Shown here in pieces: positions 48,500 through 60,067 of a stretch of DNA of 64,000 nt. Every line of letters begins with the position of its first letter. Position 1 is the stretch's first letter. The notes below the pieces were generated by a model, which made no database searches, had not been told where the DNA came from, and worked only from the letters and a program-made list of their open reading frames with translations. Origin of the DNA: Allium sativum (lineage: Eukaryota > Streptophyta > Magnoliopsida > Asparagales > Amaryllidaceae); assembly GCA_030737875.1 (NCBI GenBank), contig CM060926.1:162947579-163011578 (forward strand), written 5' to 3'. The position numbers and the translations under genes were made by a program.

Positions 48500-49360
48500 A
48501 TAGCAAGTAGAAAACTCGATTTTTATTGATATGATATCATGGTAAAAATGTGATTCTTTCATGTATGATTCCTAAGAAAAAATACGTTTTTTTTATATAT
48601 GAAAACGTAGTAAAGATTCGATTTTTCTTTATATGAATAGCGTATAAAAATTCGATTTTTCTTTATAAGAATAGTGTATAAAAATTCGATTTCTCTTTAT
48701 ATGAATAGCGTGTAAAGATTCGATTTTTCTCTATATAAGTAGCGTTGTAAAAAAATATAATCTTTATATAGAACCTAGCGAAGAAAAATATAATTTTTCC
48801 ATGTTTAAAGTAGCAAATAAAAATGTGATTTTTATCATATATGTAGCATAATAAAAATATTTTTGTTATTATATGAGAAGTGAAATAAAAATATAATCTT
48901 TACAGTATATGAATTGAAATAAAAATATGAACTTTATTTTTATCATGAAGTAGTGAGAATAAAGATTCGATTTTTATATGAGTAGCAGATTAAAAATAGA
49001 ATTTTTATATAATGGAGAATATAAAAATATGATTTTTATATATGTAATGAAATAAAAATATGATTTTATATTTGTAATGAAATAAAAATATGATTTTTAT
49101 ATATGTAATGAAATAAAAATATGATTTTTATATATGTAATGAAATAAAAATACGATTTTTATATATATGCAAGCGAGATAGAAATTCGATTTTTACATGT
49201 ATGGTTTTGAAATAAAAATATGATATTTATATATGTAAGCATCGTTATAGAAAAATATGATTTTTCATCGTGTAAATGAAATATTTATAGATTAGATAAA
49301 AATGGGATTTTTATCGTATATATGAAATAACTTTTAATTCTATAAAAATATGATTTTCAG
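48500..49360 (+). repeat. AAAATATGATTTTTAT array, G1 3' LTR
   Basis: The longest of the five arrays. Between 49016 and 49160 it is nearly regular, with several copies of AATGAAATAAAAATATGATT about 30 bp apart. Confidence 0.8.
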
Positions 49361-49465
49361 ATTATACATGCGATGAATAAAATATAAGCGATTGGGTTGA
49401 TTCTCTGAAGCTCAAATTCGCGTTGCGCTAGCATTAGATAAAGAGTGGCGGAGTGGATCCCTAAG

Positions 49466-49481
49466 GTGAGAACTCTCTCAC
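49466..49481 (+). other. GTGAGA/TCTCAC hairpin, G1 3' LTR
   Basis: Arms GTGAGA and TCTCAC around a 4-nt loop, after CTAAG, so AG|GTGAGA also reads as a splice donor. Confidence 0.65.
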
Positions 49482-50502
49482 TGAATTTATATATACAGTT
49501 ATTTATTTATAACAACATATATGAACTGTTCCCCGTCGTCCACAGACCATGGATGACTTGTGTAATTGTTTAGTTTGGTTGATTGGATTGTTTGGTTGAA
49601 TTTGGTTTGGGAAATAAGATGGGATTGATTAAATTAGTATGTGTATGGCGCAGACCATTATTAGACTGGGGTTAAGGCTAGGCCTTATCCCGTTTCTAGC
49701 ATCGCGCCGTTATGCCGCCGAAATTTTCTAAAATATATTAGAAAAATAAAAATATCATTTTTACTGTGTAAATGATCCGAATAAATATTTTATTGTTAAA
49801 AATATAATTTTTAACGTGTATGTGAATAAAATAAATATTCATTTACAAATCAAACGATTTGTTTATGTACACTGATTTGACTGATATTGATTAGGACGAT
49901 AAATTTTACACATCGCCCAACTGCACAAATAACATTCAGTATTTGTTGGTTGAAACCCCACACGGGTGTTGAGATGATATTTGACATACACTAATCCCAA
50001 CTGTTTAGTGGTATGTAAATCGTTAGGTTGACAGACTGTTGCAATCGTTATATATTTATATTTAATGCTTATACAGTGTAGAACGCACTCTGGTTGATGG
50101 TTGATTCTTTATCATGGCTGTTGTATACATGTGTTGTATGAAATCCATATAATCACATTATATGGTGATTGACTGTGTCTGATTCCAGTTCAGAAAGGAG
50201 TAATATTTTTAAAATAACAAATATTTTAAATAAGTAATATTTTGAAATAATATTCAGTAAAGGATTAAAATATTGAAATACGTGAAGCCGTATTGATTAG
50301 AGTTGCACCATTTTGACGCGAGCAATATTTATATCGATTTTATTCGTTTTTATAACGAATATCGAAAAGGAAAATATTTCAAAATCCGAAAATTTGAAAA
50401 TATTATCATTAAAATATTTTAATGATAAAGATTATTCAATTTTGATTTAAAATTGAAGTAAAAGTGGGATTCATTTTAAAACGAATTTATAAAATATGTT
50501 TG

Positions 50503-50543
<41 letters not shown>

Positions 50544-53521
50544 GGTTTGAATAGAACGCGCCGCGCCGCGGTAGTTCGCGAATTTTGACATTGACTTCGA
50601 ATTGATGTTACGGGAGATCCGACCGTCGGATTCTCCTAAAACCGGAACCTTTATGTTCGTATCGAAAAGAGATTTTGAACGAATATGAGTAATCTGAAAT
50701 CTAATGGTTGGATTTGGAATTACGTCCAAATCAAATTTGGAAAAGTTCGCTGTAAGTGCAGCTCGACGATCGTTTATTGAAATTGACTGTAAGGGCCTTA
50801 ATAAAATTACTAAAAATATTAATAATTTGTGTAAAATCATAATAAATGATTTGGGAAGGATTGGGATGAAAAACTCAATATTTGAAAAGATAAAAGTAGA
50901 ATTTTATCCAATTGATCTAGTCATTAACTAGAATTATAATCCAATTATTTTTAAATAAATAAAGGGGATTAAGAATGGGTTTTAAAATAACCAGAATTTC
51001 CAATATATGAATTGGAATGGATTTGGAAGGAAATCATCTTCGGAATATTTTAATACTGGATTTCGTGATTATATGGGTATTGTTATGGAAATTTGGAAGA
51101 TATATTTTATATCGTTATTTCCAATACGATATTTGTTGGTTTCAGAATTCGATATTGAATATAAGCCGATATAATTTCTATTCAGAGCCTTATATTTAAT
51201 ATTGAATTGGATTTTGGGTTTGTCAAGAACGGTGTCTTCACTAACACTGTTCTTAAACCCAATGGAGTTAAGAAAATTAGAAAATGACTGGAGATTAGTT
51301 AAGTTGAATGGTTTCCTGGGTATTGATCTGATGTTGGTTTCGGCCTTCGGGATTAATACTTAGAGAATTGTTCTCTTACTAATTTACGGTTAGAGATCAT
51401 GGAATGTGATTTTTGGTTTATCGTGAGCAGTGTTTTAAAGGACATTATCTCTTTAACCCAGTTAAAGATAAGATTAATTTCTTAACTTTGAAAAGTCATT
51501 AAGTAATGATTTTTGAGATTAAAACTGAATTAGAGCTTTAATGAATCTTTAATTAGATTGAAATGATCGAGAATGGAGTATCACCAGTTTTGCTCCAAAG
51601 CGATAGTTAAATCTTTAATTAGATTTGAACGTGAAAGGGTAATTAAATTTACAGATAACACACTGGTGTTAGATATGGAGTATTACCAGTTTTTCTTCAT
51701 GGGTTGAATAGGTTGGGATTGGGAAATTAAATAAAGAATAACTTCGGTAAGGCTGGCTAATCTCGACTAGTTTGGAAAACCATAATATGGTTTGAAATGA
51801 TATCCAAAGGAAGATTAAAGAATAAATTTAAAAGAATTTAGCTTTGATAAAATTAATGGGAACCTTTCCCAAAGACTAAGAATATTTGAATAAAAGAATA
51901 TTCTGGATTGGAATGAGGTGTATGGTTTTTTTTAACACTTGTTTATTATATACGTGAGTTATTCGGAAAGGCCGGGTTTATACCCATTCTGAATAACTGA
52001 TTCGACGATAAGTCGACGATGAAGACGGTGGTTGAAGACCGGAGGTCTTCACATCGTTTAGATAACTACTGATGATCTTGATTGGGCTGTACACCCAAGA
52101 GGAGGGAATCAGTTCGTGATCGTCCAGTCGTACTTTGAGATCGATGGATATGCGAGGAATAAGGTTCCTCCGGTTTTGTTCAGACCTAGAACGAACTTGT
52201 AAATGGACTGTGTGTCTAACATTGGATTTCATTATGTGTGATTGAGTAATATCGGTTGCATAGCGTGAATTGCCTGTGTGGCATGCTGAGATGCAAATGA
52301 TCAAGGCTTGTGTTGAAAAGCAGAGTCTTGTGGTTGATGATCAAAGCACGGCTTTAAAATAGCGTAGCTTTGTGTATGGCATTAACTCGCTAGCCTCACA
52401 CCCTGCTGTGAATCGGAAACGGGAGAGGACATTAGGGACGACATGCGTTTCTTTCTAGCTAGAAGTGGTGTCAGTGTTTTTACACGGCCTGGCATTTACT
52501 TATGGGGATGATGGATTTTGAGGCGCCTCAGTTTGATCGGACGATCCGGGTCCGATGGAGTCATTTGGCTCACTTACGCCCCATAGGGTGGGGAAACGCA
52601 TGTTCAGGAATTTATACATAATTCACACCTTGCACTTCGTGTGGACCGGCCTTGACGATCCTAGTGTCACTCGAGCTCTGATCCTGAGGCTCGGGCTAGA
52701 GAGTCTCGAAGCGGTGAGGACTATCTTTTGCCTCGGTTAACAAATGGAAATCCAACTTCCAATACGTGACTTTGCTGTTTTATTTGTAGAGCCTAGCGTG
52801 GCAACATAGTGGGATGGGGCACTCATGCCGTCTATGATTGATACATTTATATTTGATGTTGATTTCTTCACCTATAGTAATAAAAAAATATGAAATTCCA
52901 CGTACCAGGCATTCTTGGCTATTATAAGGTAAAAACCATATCCTCTGGCTTGCGTTGCATTGTGTGATGGGACCTGGGTCTTATAATAGCTTCATCTTCT
53001 TTATTTTAGCATTGCGCTGTTGGTTATATGCACTGGTATTCTTGGGAGGAAACCCGTTCCGTGTTATACGGCGTGGTCCCTCGATTTACCTAACTTTAAA
53101 AATAAAGATTAATAACTATTTTAGTTCTCCCACCGGTCACATGACTGACTTGTAGTTTATTGTTTTAACCTAAACTCTGGGTGCCCCTATTTTCCGCACG
53201 GGCAGCTAGTAGTTTTGGTTTTGCAGATTTATATTCACAGGACCCTGGTTTACAGCTGGAATGATATTCGGGAAGCTCTATATTCGTGTATCTCTTTCAT
53301 TTGTGTTTTGTATTATTTTCTACTGTAGTAATGTATTTAAATCTCTGATATTTATCAAATGTATAATATTCCTTCATACTCCGCATATTCTTATACTCTG
53401 ACGTAAATTGTTGTAATAAGCAATGAAATGTTCTTCTGTTTGTGTTTTGATTCGTCTTGTCCTCAAAGTGATCCATTCTTTCTCTTCTCTTCGGAGACCG
53501 GGGAAGTTCGTGTTCCTTACA

Positions 53522-54339
53522 ATTTATATACCAATGATAAAGAATATTCAATTTTGATTTAATACTGAACTGAAAGTGGGAATCGTTTTAAAACGAATTT
53601 ATACAATACGTTTTGAACGAAATATATATTATATATATAATATATATATTAATGGTTTGAATAGAACGCGTCGCGCCGCGGTCGTTCGCGAATTTCGACC
53701 ATTGCCTTCGAATTGATATTAAGGGAGATCCATCCGTCGGATTCTCCTAAAACCGGAACCTTGGGTTCGTATCGAAAAGAGCTTTCCAACGAATATAAGA
53801 AATTTGAAATCTAATGGTTGGATTTGGAATTATGTCCAAATCAAATTTGGAAAAGATCGTTGTAAATGCAGTTCGACGACCGTTTATGGAAATCGACTGT
53901 ACGGCCATTGATAAAATTATTAAAAATACTAATTGTTTGTGTAAAATCATAATAAATAATTTGGAAAGAATTGGGATGGAAAATTCCACGTTTTTAAAGT
54001 TAAAAATATATTTTTATCAAAATGAACTAGTTATAAACTAGATTTGAAATCCAATAATTTTTAAATAAAATAAATTGGATTTGTAAATGGTTTTGGGATA
54101 ATCAAAAATTTTCCAACAAACAAATTTGAGTGGATTTGAATGGAAATCATCTTCGGAATAGTTTGATATTGGATTTCGTGATTATATGGATACTGTTATG
54201 GAAATTTGGAAGATATATTTTATATCGTTATTTCCAATACGATATTTGTTGGTTTCAGAATTCGATATTGAATATAAGACGATATAATTTCTATTCAGAG
54301 CTTTATATTTAATATCGAATTGGATTTTGGGTTTGTCGT
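53522..54339 (+). mobile_element. G0 LTR remnant, host of G1 and of the Tat element
   Basis: 818 bp collinear with the G LTR from about 50413 to 51220. It begins where G1 ends and stops at the Tat LTR start. Its left half must lie upstream of the window. It includes the CG-rich block near 53668. No gene. Confidence 0.8.
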
Positions 54340-54559
54340 TGTTAACCCATAAAAATATGTATTTCATATGTCATTGAAGTCATGCCGTTATTGGGTAAGT
54401 CATTGGACTTATACGGAGAACATAAAGTCAAGATCGAATCCATATCGTAACGGCTAAGTAAGTTGCATCTCACCGTGTCGCGGCAAGAAAATCAGACCGA
54501 CTTCACAACATACCGTATTTCGTTAATGACGAGAAAGCAAGGTCGGATTTTAGAAAATA

Positions 54560-54890
54560 CAACATGTCGTTCATCCTTCATGTCGTTCAACGACATGAGG
54601 AGCAAGCCGACATGTAAAGATCTCAAAATGAATCATGTCGTTCTAGCATTGCGACATAAAATAAGGGTAGTTATTAAGTCGCTAGCGACATAAAGGACAC
54701 TGCTTTTATCCGTGTCGTTCAGCGACATGATGTATGGGTCGTGAATACAATATAGAAATAGGGTAAACAGTATGCCGAAACCAAGATAATCCGCGCCTCA
54801 TCATGCCGCAGCCATCTCAAAGGCGCGGGGAAGCTTTAGATCGGAAGAACCGGCCATGTCGCACCAAGTCATGTCGCCATACGACTTGAC
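54560..54890. repeat. CATGTCG/CGACATG inverted-repeat cluster
   Basis: The perfect inverted repeat CATGTCGTTCAACGACATG is at 54579-54597 and GTCGCTAGCGAC at 54678-54689. GTCG-N5-CGAC lies near 54713, and CAAGTC...GACTTG pairs near 54866-54889. Further single CATGTCG words lie between them. All sit just upstream of the TATA box, where LTR enhancers are expected. Confidence 0.7.
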
Positions 54891-54942
54891 TCATGGCGTT
54901 TTTGCTGATAACTACGAAACTGCCACCTGGTCCAGAAATCTC

Positions 54943-54952
54943 CTATAAATAC
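54943..54952 (+). promoter_or_regulatory. TATA box of the Tat LTR
   Basis: CTATAAATAC, about 600 bp into the LTR, with a C-rich CCTCCCACACTTC start-site-like region after it. Confidence 0.7.
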
Positions 54953-55460
54953 CTCCCACACTTCTTCATTTGGGGGGATCGAATCTCAAGGCCACGAAAT
55001 GCTGTCAAAATTTTTCTTCAACAATTACTCCAACATCCATCCAACTCCAAAGAGAGAAGATTAGTCCATGGATCACAATCTCCATCAAAAACCTCAAGAT
55101 AACATGCGAATTGAAGATTGATTGGAAAAGCTTGCATTCAAAGAGGAACTCTACCAATTCCTCATCATTTTCCATCAAATCTATATGGATCTACATTCTT
55201 CTTCGTCATTTCTAAGAGATTTGAGTATGATTTGTGTATGTGAGAGAGTGACAATATTGTAAGAGAGAATATGATCTTGTAATCTTCATATTGATAATGA
55301 ATTTCTTCATGAAAGTGGACATAAATCCTCATTGGATTGAACCACTATAAACTTTGTGCCTTTTACTTACATTTCAATTGTTGTGTGGCTCCACTCTTTC
55401 ATTTTTTGTGAGATCTAATCCTTCCACTTTTGGTGTTTACCCAATTTTGGGACAAACATT

Positions 55461-55477
55461 TGGCGCCCATCGTGGTG
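55461..55477 (+). other. Primer-binding site of the Tat element
   Basis: TGGCGCCCATCGTGGTG two bases after the LTR end. The TGGCGCC start is typical of Tat and Athila elements; the remainder matches my memory of Tat primer sites loosely, so I do not name the tRNA. Confidence 0.75.
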
Positions 55478-55583
55478 CACGAATGCTAATCCGTTTCTCA
55501 CTCTCTCGCAAAGTAGAAGGCCTTGCATTGGAACTTTTGATTACATTCCGACCACTTAATTTTCTCGCGTTGAGATACTTATC

Positions 55584-57243
55584 ATGGGCAAGCCAGGTAG
55601 ACCGTCGAAGAAAACTACAAGTAAAAGCGTCGAAAATGCTGATAATACCACTAACATGGAAAATACTCCGCCTACACCCCAGATTGAAGTTGGCCAGAGT
55701 TCTAAAGCCAGAACTGCTATAACAAGAAAGGAACTTGATGAAGTGGCAGTGGGGCTGATAAATCGAATGGATATTGCGAATGAAGCCATGCTGAAAAAGC
55801 TTGAAACCATGTTTGCTAAGCAGGCCGGAACGGCTAAAGTTACCATGAGTGCATCACGTCTTAAATCTGCTAAGGCCACTCGAACAGAAGATACTGGATC
55901 TTCTTCCACAAGCCCGAATCGAGGGGATTCTGTCCAAGAGGTTGCAGATCCCAATCACAAGGAAACAGAGCCACCTACCCATAATCACTCTGGAAAAGCA
56001 ACTCCTCAACAAGCGCTTGGTTCCACCAAAGGGGCACTTCCTCATGAGGAGGTCCAGGACGCCGAAATCTGAACCGCGACTGTTCTCTTAGGTGAACATC
56101 CGGTAAAGAGGAAGGCGCCCGCCCCGTGGGCTGGCTCAATGAGGAAGAGCGTATAACAGGCATGATCCGAAAGATCATGAGTGAAGACCAGAAAAAGGTA
56201 AATGAAGAGAAGGAATGGGGATTTGCTCCCACAAAAACCCCGCTGACAGAAAGAATAAAAATGGCGCCATATCCACACAAATTCAAGCCTCCAGTTGTGC
56301 AAGGTTACAATGGGACTGGTGACCCCAATGTGTTCCTATTCAAGTACGACCAGCATATGGATGGGGCACGCTCTACTGATGAGCTCAAATGTTTGTATTT
56401 CCCTACTTACTTGGAGGGATTGGCTTCGCTTTGGTTCACCAAGCTCCCGCCAAAGTCCGTGGATGACTTTGCCACCTTGGCCAAGATGTTCAGGCAACAA
56501 TTCAGGCTATAAACAACTAAGGCGCACGATGTAATGGAACTGAATGAGTTGGAACAAGGACTAGGAGAGTCAATTAAAACCTTCCTTTCCCGTTTCAACA
56601 CGGCTGCAGTCGAAGTCGGAAACTATGAACCTTGTTTGGCCTTAATGGCTTTGAAGGGAGGTATAAGTAATAAAACCAAACTTGGGAGGTGGATCAAGAA
56701 AAAGAAGCCTACCACTCTTGAAGAGCTATTTAATAAGGCAAAAGAGTACATAGGCATGGATGAGGATCCAGCCTACACCTTGGAGGTTCCCAAGAATGAT
56801 GGGCCATCAGAGGAAAGAGACGTGAACACCCAAGGAGGACAGAAAATGTTGGAGGAAATCAGAAGAGCGGAAATGAAGGGAAGGACGGTCGGAACAACAA
56901 AAAGCTTCATTTCTTCAAAAATTCTGAAATGACTCCCCTTAATGATACTATAGAAAACATTTATATAGCGACCAGAGACACTGATGAATATCCAGAACAA
57001 GGGTAGTTAAGAGTCACCGATAATGCAATAAAGTTCGGAAGGTTCTGCCGATTCCACAACAAGCCGGGACATAGCACGAACGAATGCAGACATCTGAAAA
57101 ACTTAATCGAGGAACTAATAAGAAAAAACAGGCTTCAACAATATACGAAGAACTCCCAGAATGCTCAGGGAGCTCAAGACCAAGGGACCTCCACAGGACA
57201 ACCTAAAAAAACGAAAATGGTTGGGTTGCTGCTATACCAAGAA
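55584..57243 (+). pseudogene. gag: gag of the Tat element, broken
   Basis: Capsid/nucleocapsid protein of the retrotransposon particle. It opens MGKPGRPSKK (55584), a basic start that stays open to 56072. The capsid-like part continues in another frame from about 56126 (motif GYNGTGDPNVFLFKYDQHM, then LEGLASLWFTKLPP). An in-frame TAA at 56510-56512 precedes MELNELEQG. A further shift lies between about 56890 and 56932, and a TAG at 57004-57006 precedes a zinc knuckle with CX2HX4HX4C spacing (57046-57087). At least two frameshifts and two stops make it non-functional. It precedes the protease region directly. Confidence 0.85.
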
Positions 57244-57245
57244 TG

Positions 57246-57890
57246 ATGATAAACACCATTTCAGGAGGCCCATACCCGTTTGGGAAAAGCTAGGGAGACA
57301 TGGTGAAGTATGCTCATGAAATAAAGGACTTTTCGAAGAAAGGAGAACCCATGATCATGGATGAGGCTTTATCGGCAAAAGTACCAAGAATCTTGCGAGA
57401 CAACATCACGTTTAAAGATGAAGATCCAGCTGGAATCATAACACCCACAGAGGATCCAATGGTGGTAACCATCGGTTTGGGCCCGACCATAGTCAGAAGG
57501 GTGTTGGTCGGTAGTGGAGCATCTGTTAATGTCCTCTTCTTTAACGCATTTCATAGGATGAAGCTTTCCATGGATGAAGTAAGAGCCTGTCAAAACAAGG
57601 TCCACAGATTCACAGGTCAAGCTGTTCAACCAATTGACGTTATCAGCTTATTAGTGGAGCTCGGAGAAGGGGAGCAAAAAGCTGCATTGGTACAAGACTT
57701 TGTAATAATTGATGAAGCCTCCGGTTACAATGCCTTCCTAGGAAGACCTACTCTTGCAGCATTCAGAATAATCATAGGAGATCAACAAGCAGCAAGAGAA
57801 TGCTATTTGTTTGAGTTGGCAGAGGCAAGGAAGAAGGAATTGAAGAAGGTTGTGGAGCCGTCACTTCACATCCAAGAACCCCTCTTGTAG
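57246..57890 (+). pseudogene. Protease region of the Tat element, active site lost
   Basis: Retroviral-type aspartic protease that would process the polyprotein. The frame starts with MINTISGGP (57246), has a stop at 57291-57293, then is open from 57300. The catalytic triad expected as D-S/T-G in VLVDSGAS reads VLVGSGAS, with the GGT codon at 57510-57512. The rest of the fold is well preserved (SVNVLFFNAF and later YNAFLGRPTL, the usual second motif). Losing Asp should abolish activity. A stop at 57890 separates it from the RT frame. Confidence 0.85.
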
Positions 57891-57924
57891 CAACTAAAGC
57901 AAAACCCCCATACTGGCGAGCACA

Positions 57925-59153
57925 GTGGTGCTCGAAAAGCAATTGATCCGAGGAAAAACAGTATGGGGGGAAAATAGAGCAGTGCCGGCCAAAGATACTA
58001 TCCCTATTCCAGTGTCTGACAAAGACCCTAATCAGGTCCTAAAAATAGGATCTCAGCTAGGTATGAAGCTACAAAGAGAATTAATCTTGTTTTTGAAAGG
58101 AAATTTAGATGTGTTTGCCTGGACACACTCAGATATGAGTGGGATCCCATCAAATGTAATCGCTCACAAGTTAAATATAAATCGAAAATTGACCCCTGTG
58201 AAACAAAAAAGACGTATGCAAGGTTTTGAAACATCTGAGGCCCTAAAAGAAGAAGTAAATAGACTACTCGAAAATAATTTCATACATGGATCTACGTATC
58301 CAGATTGGGTCTCTAACCCTGTTCTTGTCAAAAACTCCAATGGAAAGTGGAGGGTGTGTATAGATTACTCAGATCTTAATAAAGCATGCCCAAAGGACAG
58401 TTTTCCTCTACCCCGAATCGATCAACTCGTAGATGCGACAACGGGACACAGACTACTATCTTTTATGGACTCATATTCCGGATACAATCAAATTATGATG
58501 CACAAGCCGGACGAGGACAATACAAGTTTCATAACGGATAAAGGACTATACTGTTACAAAGTCATGCCATTCGGACTGAAAAATGCAGGGGCGACCTACC
58601 AACGTCTCGTAAACTCCATGTTTAAATCTCAAATAGGGAGAACAATTGAAGTATATGTAGATGACATGCTAGTAAAATCAAAGAAGGTTGAAAATCATCT
58701 TAAAGATCTGGCAGAAATGTTCCACATACTCAGAAAATACAGGATGAAACTAAACCCACTGAAATGTTCATTCGGGGTTTCCTTCGGCAAATTTCTCGGG
58801 TTTATCGTTAATGCTAAGTGCATAGAAGTGAATCCTTCCCAAATTGTGGCTTTAAGAGAAATGTGGGACCCAAGAACAAAAAAGGAACTTCAAAGCCTAA
58901 ATGGAAAGGTGGCAGCATTGAACAGATTTGTTTCCAAAGCAACTGATCGATGTATTCCGCTCTTTGATGTTTTAAAGAAAGAGAAAAAGGATTTCCAGTG
59001 GACCTCGGAGTGCCAAGAAGTCTTTGAGGAATTAATTAGACACATGGAATCACCGCTGATGTTTTCGAAACCAAAAGATGGAGAAGATTTATTTCTATAC
59101 CTAGCAGTTTCATCACATGCCTTGAATGCTGCGCTAATCCGGGAAGTGGCAGA
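57925..59153 (+). pseudogene. pol: Reverse transcriptase of the Tat element, 3'-truncated pol
   Basis: About 410 codons open in one frame. RT landmarks by residue from 57925: GKWRVCIDYSDLNKACPKD (about 140-158), SFMDSYSGYNQI (first catalytic Asp at 182), MPFGLKNAGATYQRLVN (214-230) and YVDD (244-247, bases 58654-58665). Thumb and connection follow, and the beginning of RNase H (LYLAVSSHALNAALIRE, 391-407). At 59154 an H element replaces the rest. Codon 57925 is GTG, so this is an internal piece of a polyprotein, not a true start. The RT core shows no stop, so decay has been slight here. Confidence 0.9.
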
Positions 59154-60067
59154 TGTAATGACCCGCATTGGCAGGGGTATTATGATCAATTTATTTTATT
59201 ATATCAATGGTGATGTAGTGAATTAAATGGTCGTGGAAATAATATAATGGTGAATATTTAATTAAAATAATATATTTAATTTTGAAATAATCAGAATTGG
59301 CTAAAATGGCGATATGATGTGAACTGGATCATCTGTGATATTTAATTCAGTTTAGAATTGAATTAGAATAACGAATATATTATATAAACGACAGTTTGAA
59401 CGTATAATTATAATATAATTATAAACGAGCTCGAAATGGCGCTGCAGTTCGTAAATTGGCGATTCGAACTTCAACTGAATGTACAGGATTCGTTTTAAGC
59501 CGGATTTCTGTGAAACAAGAAACGTGTGGAGCTGGTGGAGTATATCTTTCTACTGGAAGAGAAAAATCAGGATTTCGTCGTATAGATTTTGAGATATGTC
59601 CAAATCAAATTTCAGAATAGTCGCTATAGAATCGTTTATCGGCCATAACGGTTATTTCAAAATAACTAGATATCGGGTGTGAATTCAGATAAGGTTCTTT
59701 TGGGAAATAGCGATAATTTAATTTTTAGAATTTTATTGTAATTTTTAATTAATTAAATAAGCAACTTTTTAAGTGGAGTATTTTGCACCCTTAATCAGTG
59801 ATTTTGGGGTTTCACAATATGAGTTAATCTACCGGTATTATTATATTTTTGGGATCGTGGCTCATCGCTGAACATGACTGTATCCTTATTTCAGTCCGTA
59901 CCCGCTCTGACATGAAGTGATTTTACTTAACGAAATTCACTAGACTAAATACTATATATGTATTTGTACTATTAAATTCGTAAGTCCTCTTTTCAACCAC
60001 CTCGCATATCCCATTAACCACAAAACCATGTCTGGAGCTCACAACACCACGTTGCATTTTTAAAACC

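Larger units (their letters stand above)
47216..53521 (+). repeat. G1 3' LTR, complete
   Basis: 6,306 bp from TGTATCAAGCCG (altered from TGTAACAACCCG) to TTCCTTACA. Landmarks: leader 48120-48453, AU-rich array 48500-49360, hairpin 49466-49481, a third hairpin near 49548 with one G-U pair (GTCGTCCA/TGGATGAC), TA run 50506-50540, CG-rich block near 50556, and GAGGCGCCTC at 52520-52529. It is the reference that orders the split G1 5' LTR pieces. No genes. Confidence 0.9.
54340..55458 (+). repeat. 5' LTR of the Tat element
   Basis: 1,119 bp starting TGTTAACCCA and ending GGGACAAACA (TG...CA ends), followed by TT and TGGCGCC. It contains a TATA box at 54943-54952 and a striking set of CATGTCG/CGACATG inverted repeats between 54560 and 54890. 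Confidence 0.8.
54340..59153 (+). mobile_element. Ty3/Gypsy element, Tat lineage, cut in pol
   Basis: 5' LTR 54340-55458, PBS at 55461, gag, protease and reverse transcriptase in genomic order, then interrupted at 59154 by an H element. Lineage call: the pol sequence style (FMDSYSGYNQI, YVDDMLVKS), the ISGGP-type phrase before the protease (57246 onward) and a TGGCGCC primer site are characteristic of plant Tat elements. The remaining RNase H, integrase and 3' LTR should lie beyond the window. Gag and protease are disabled, so this copy is not autonomous. Confidence 0.85.

Noticed and set aside
57925..57927. GTG as a translation start for the reverse transcriptase
   Set aside because: In a plant retrotransposon RT is cut from a polyprotein; GTG is only the first listed codon after upstream stops.
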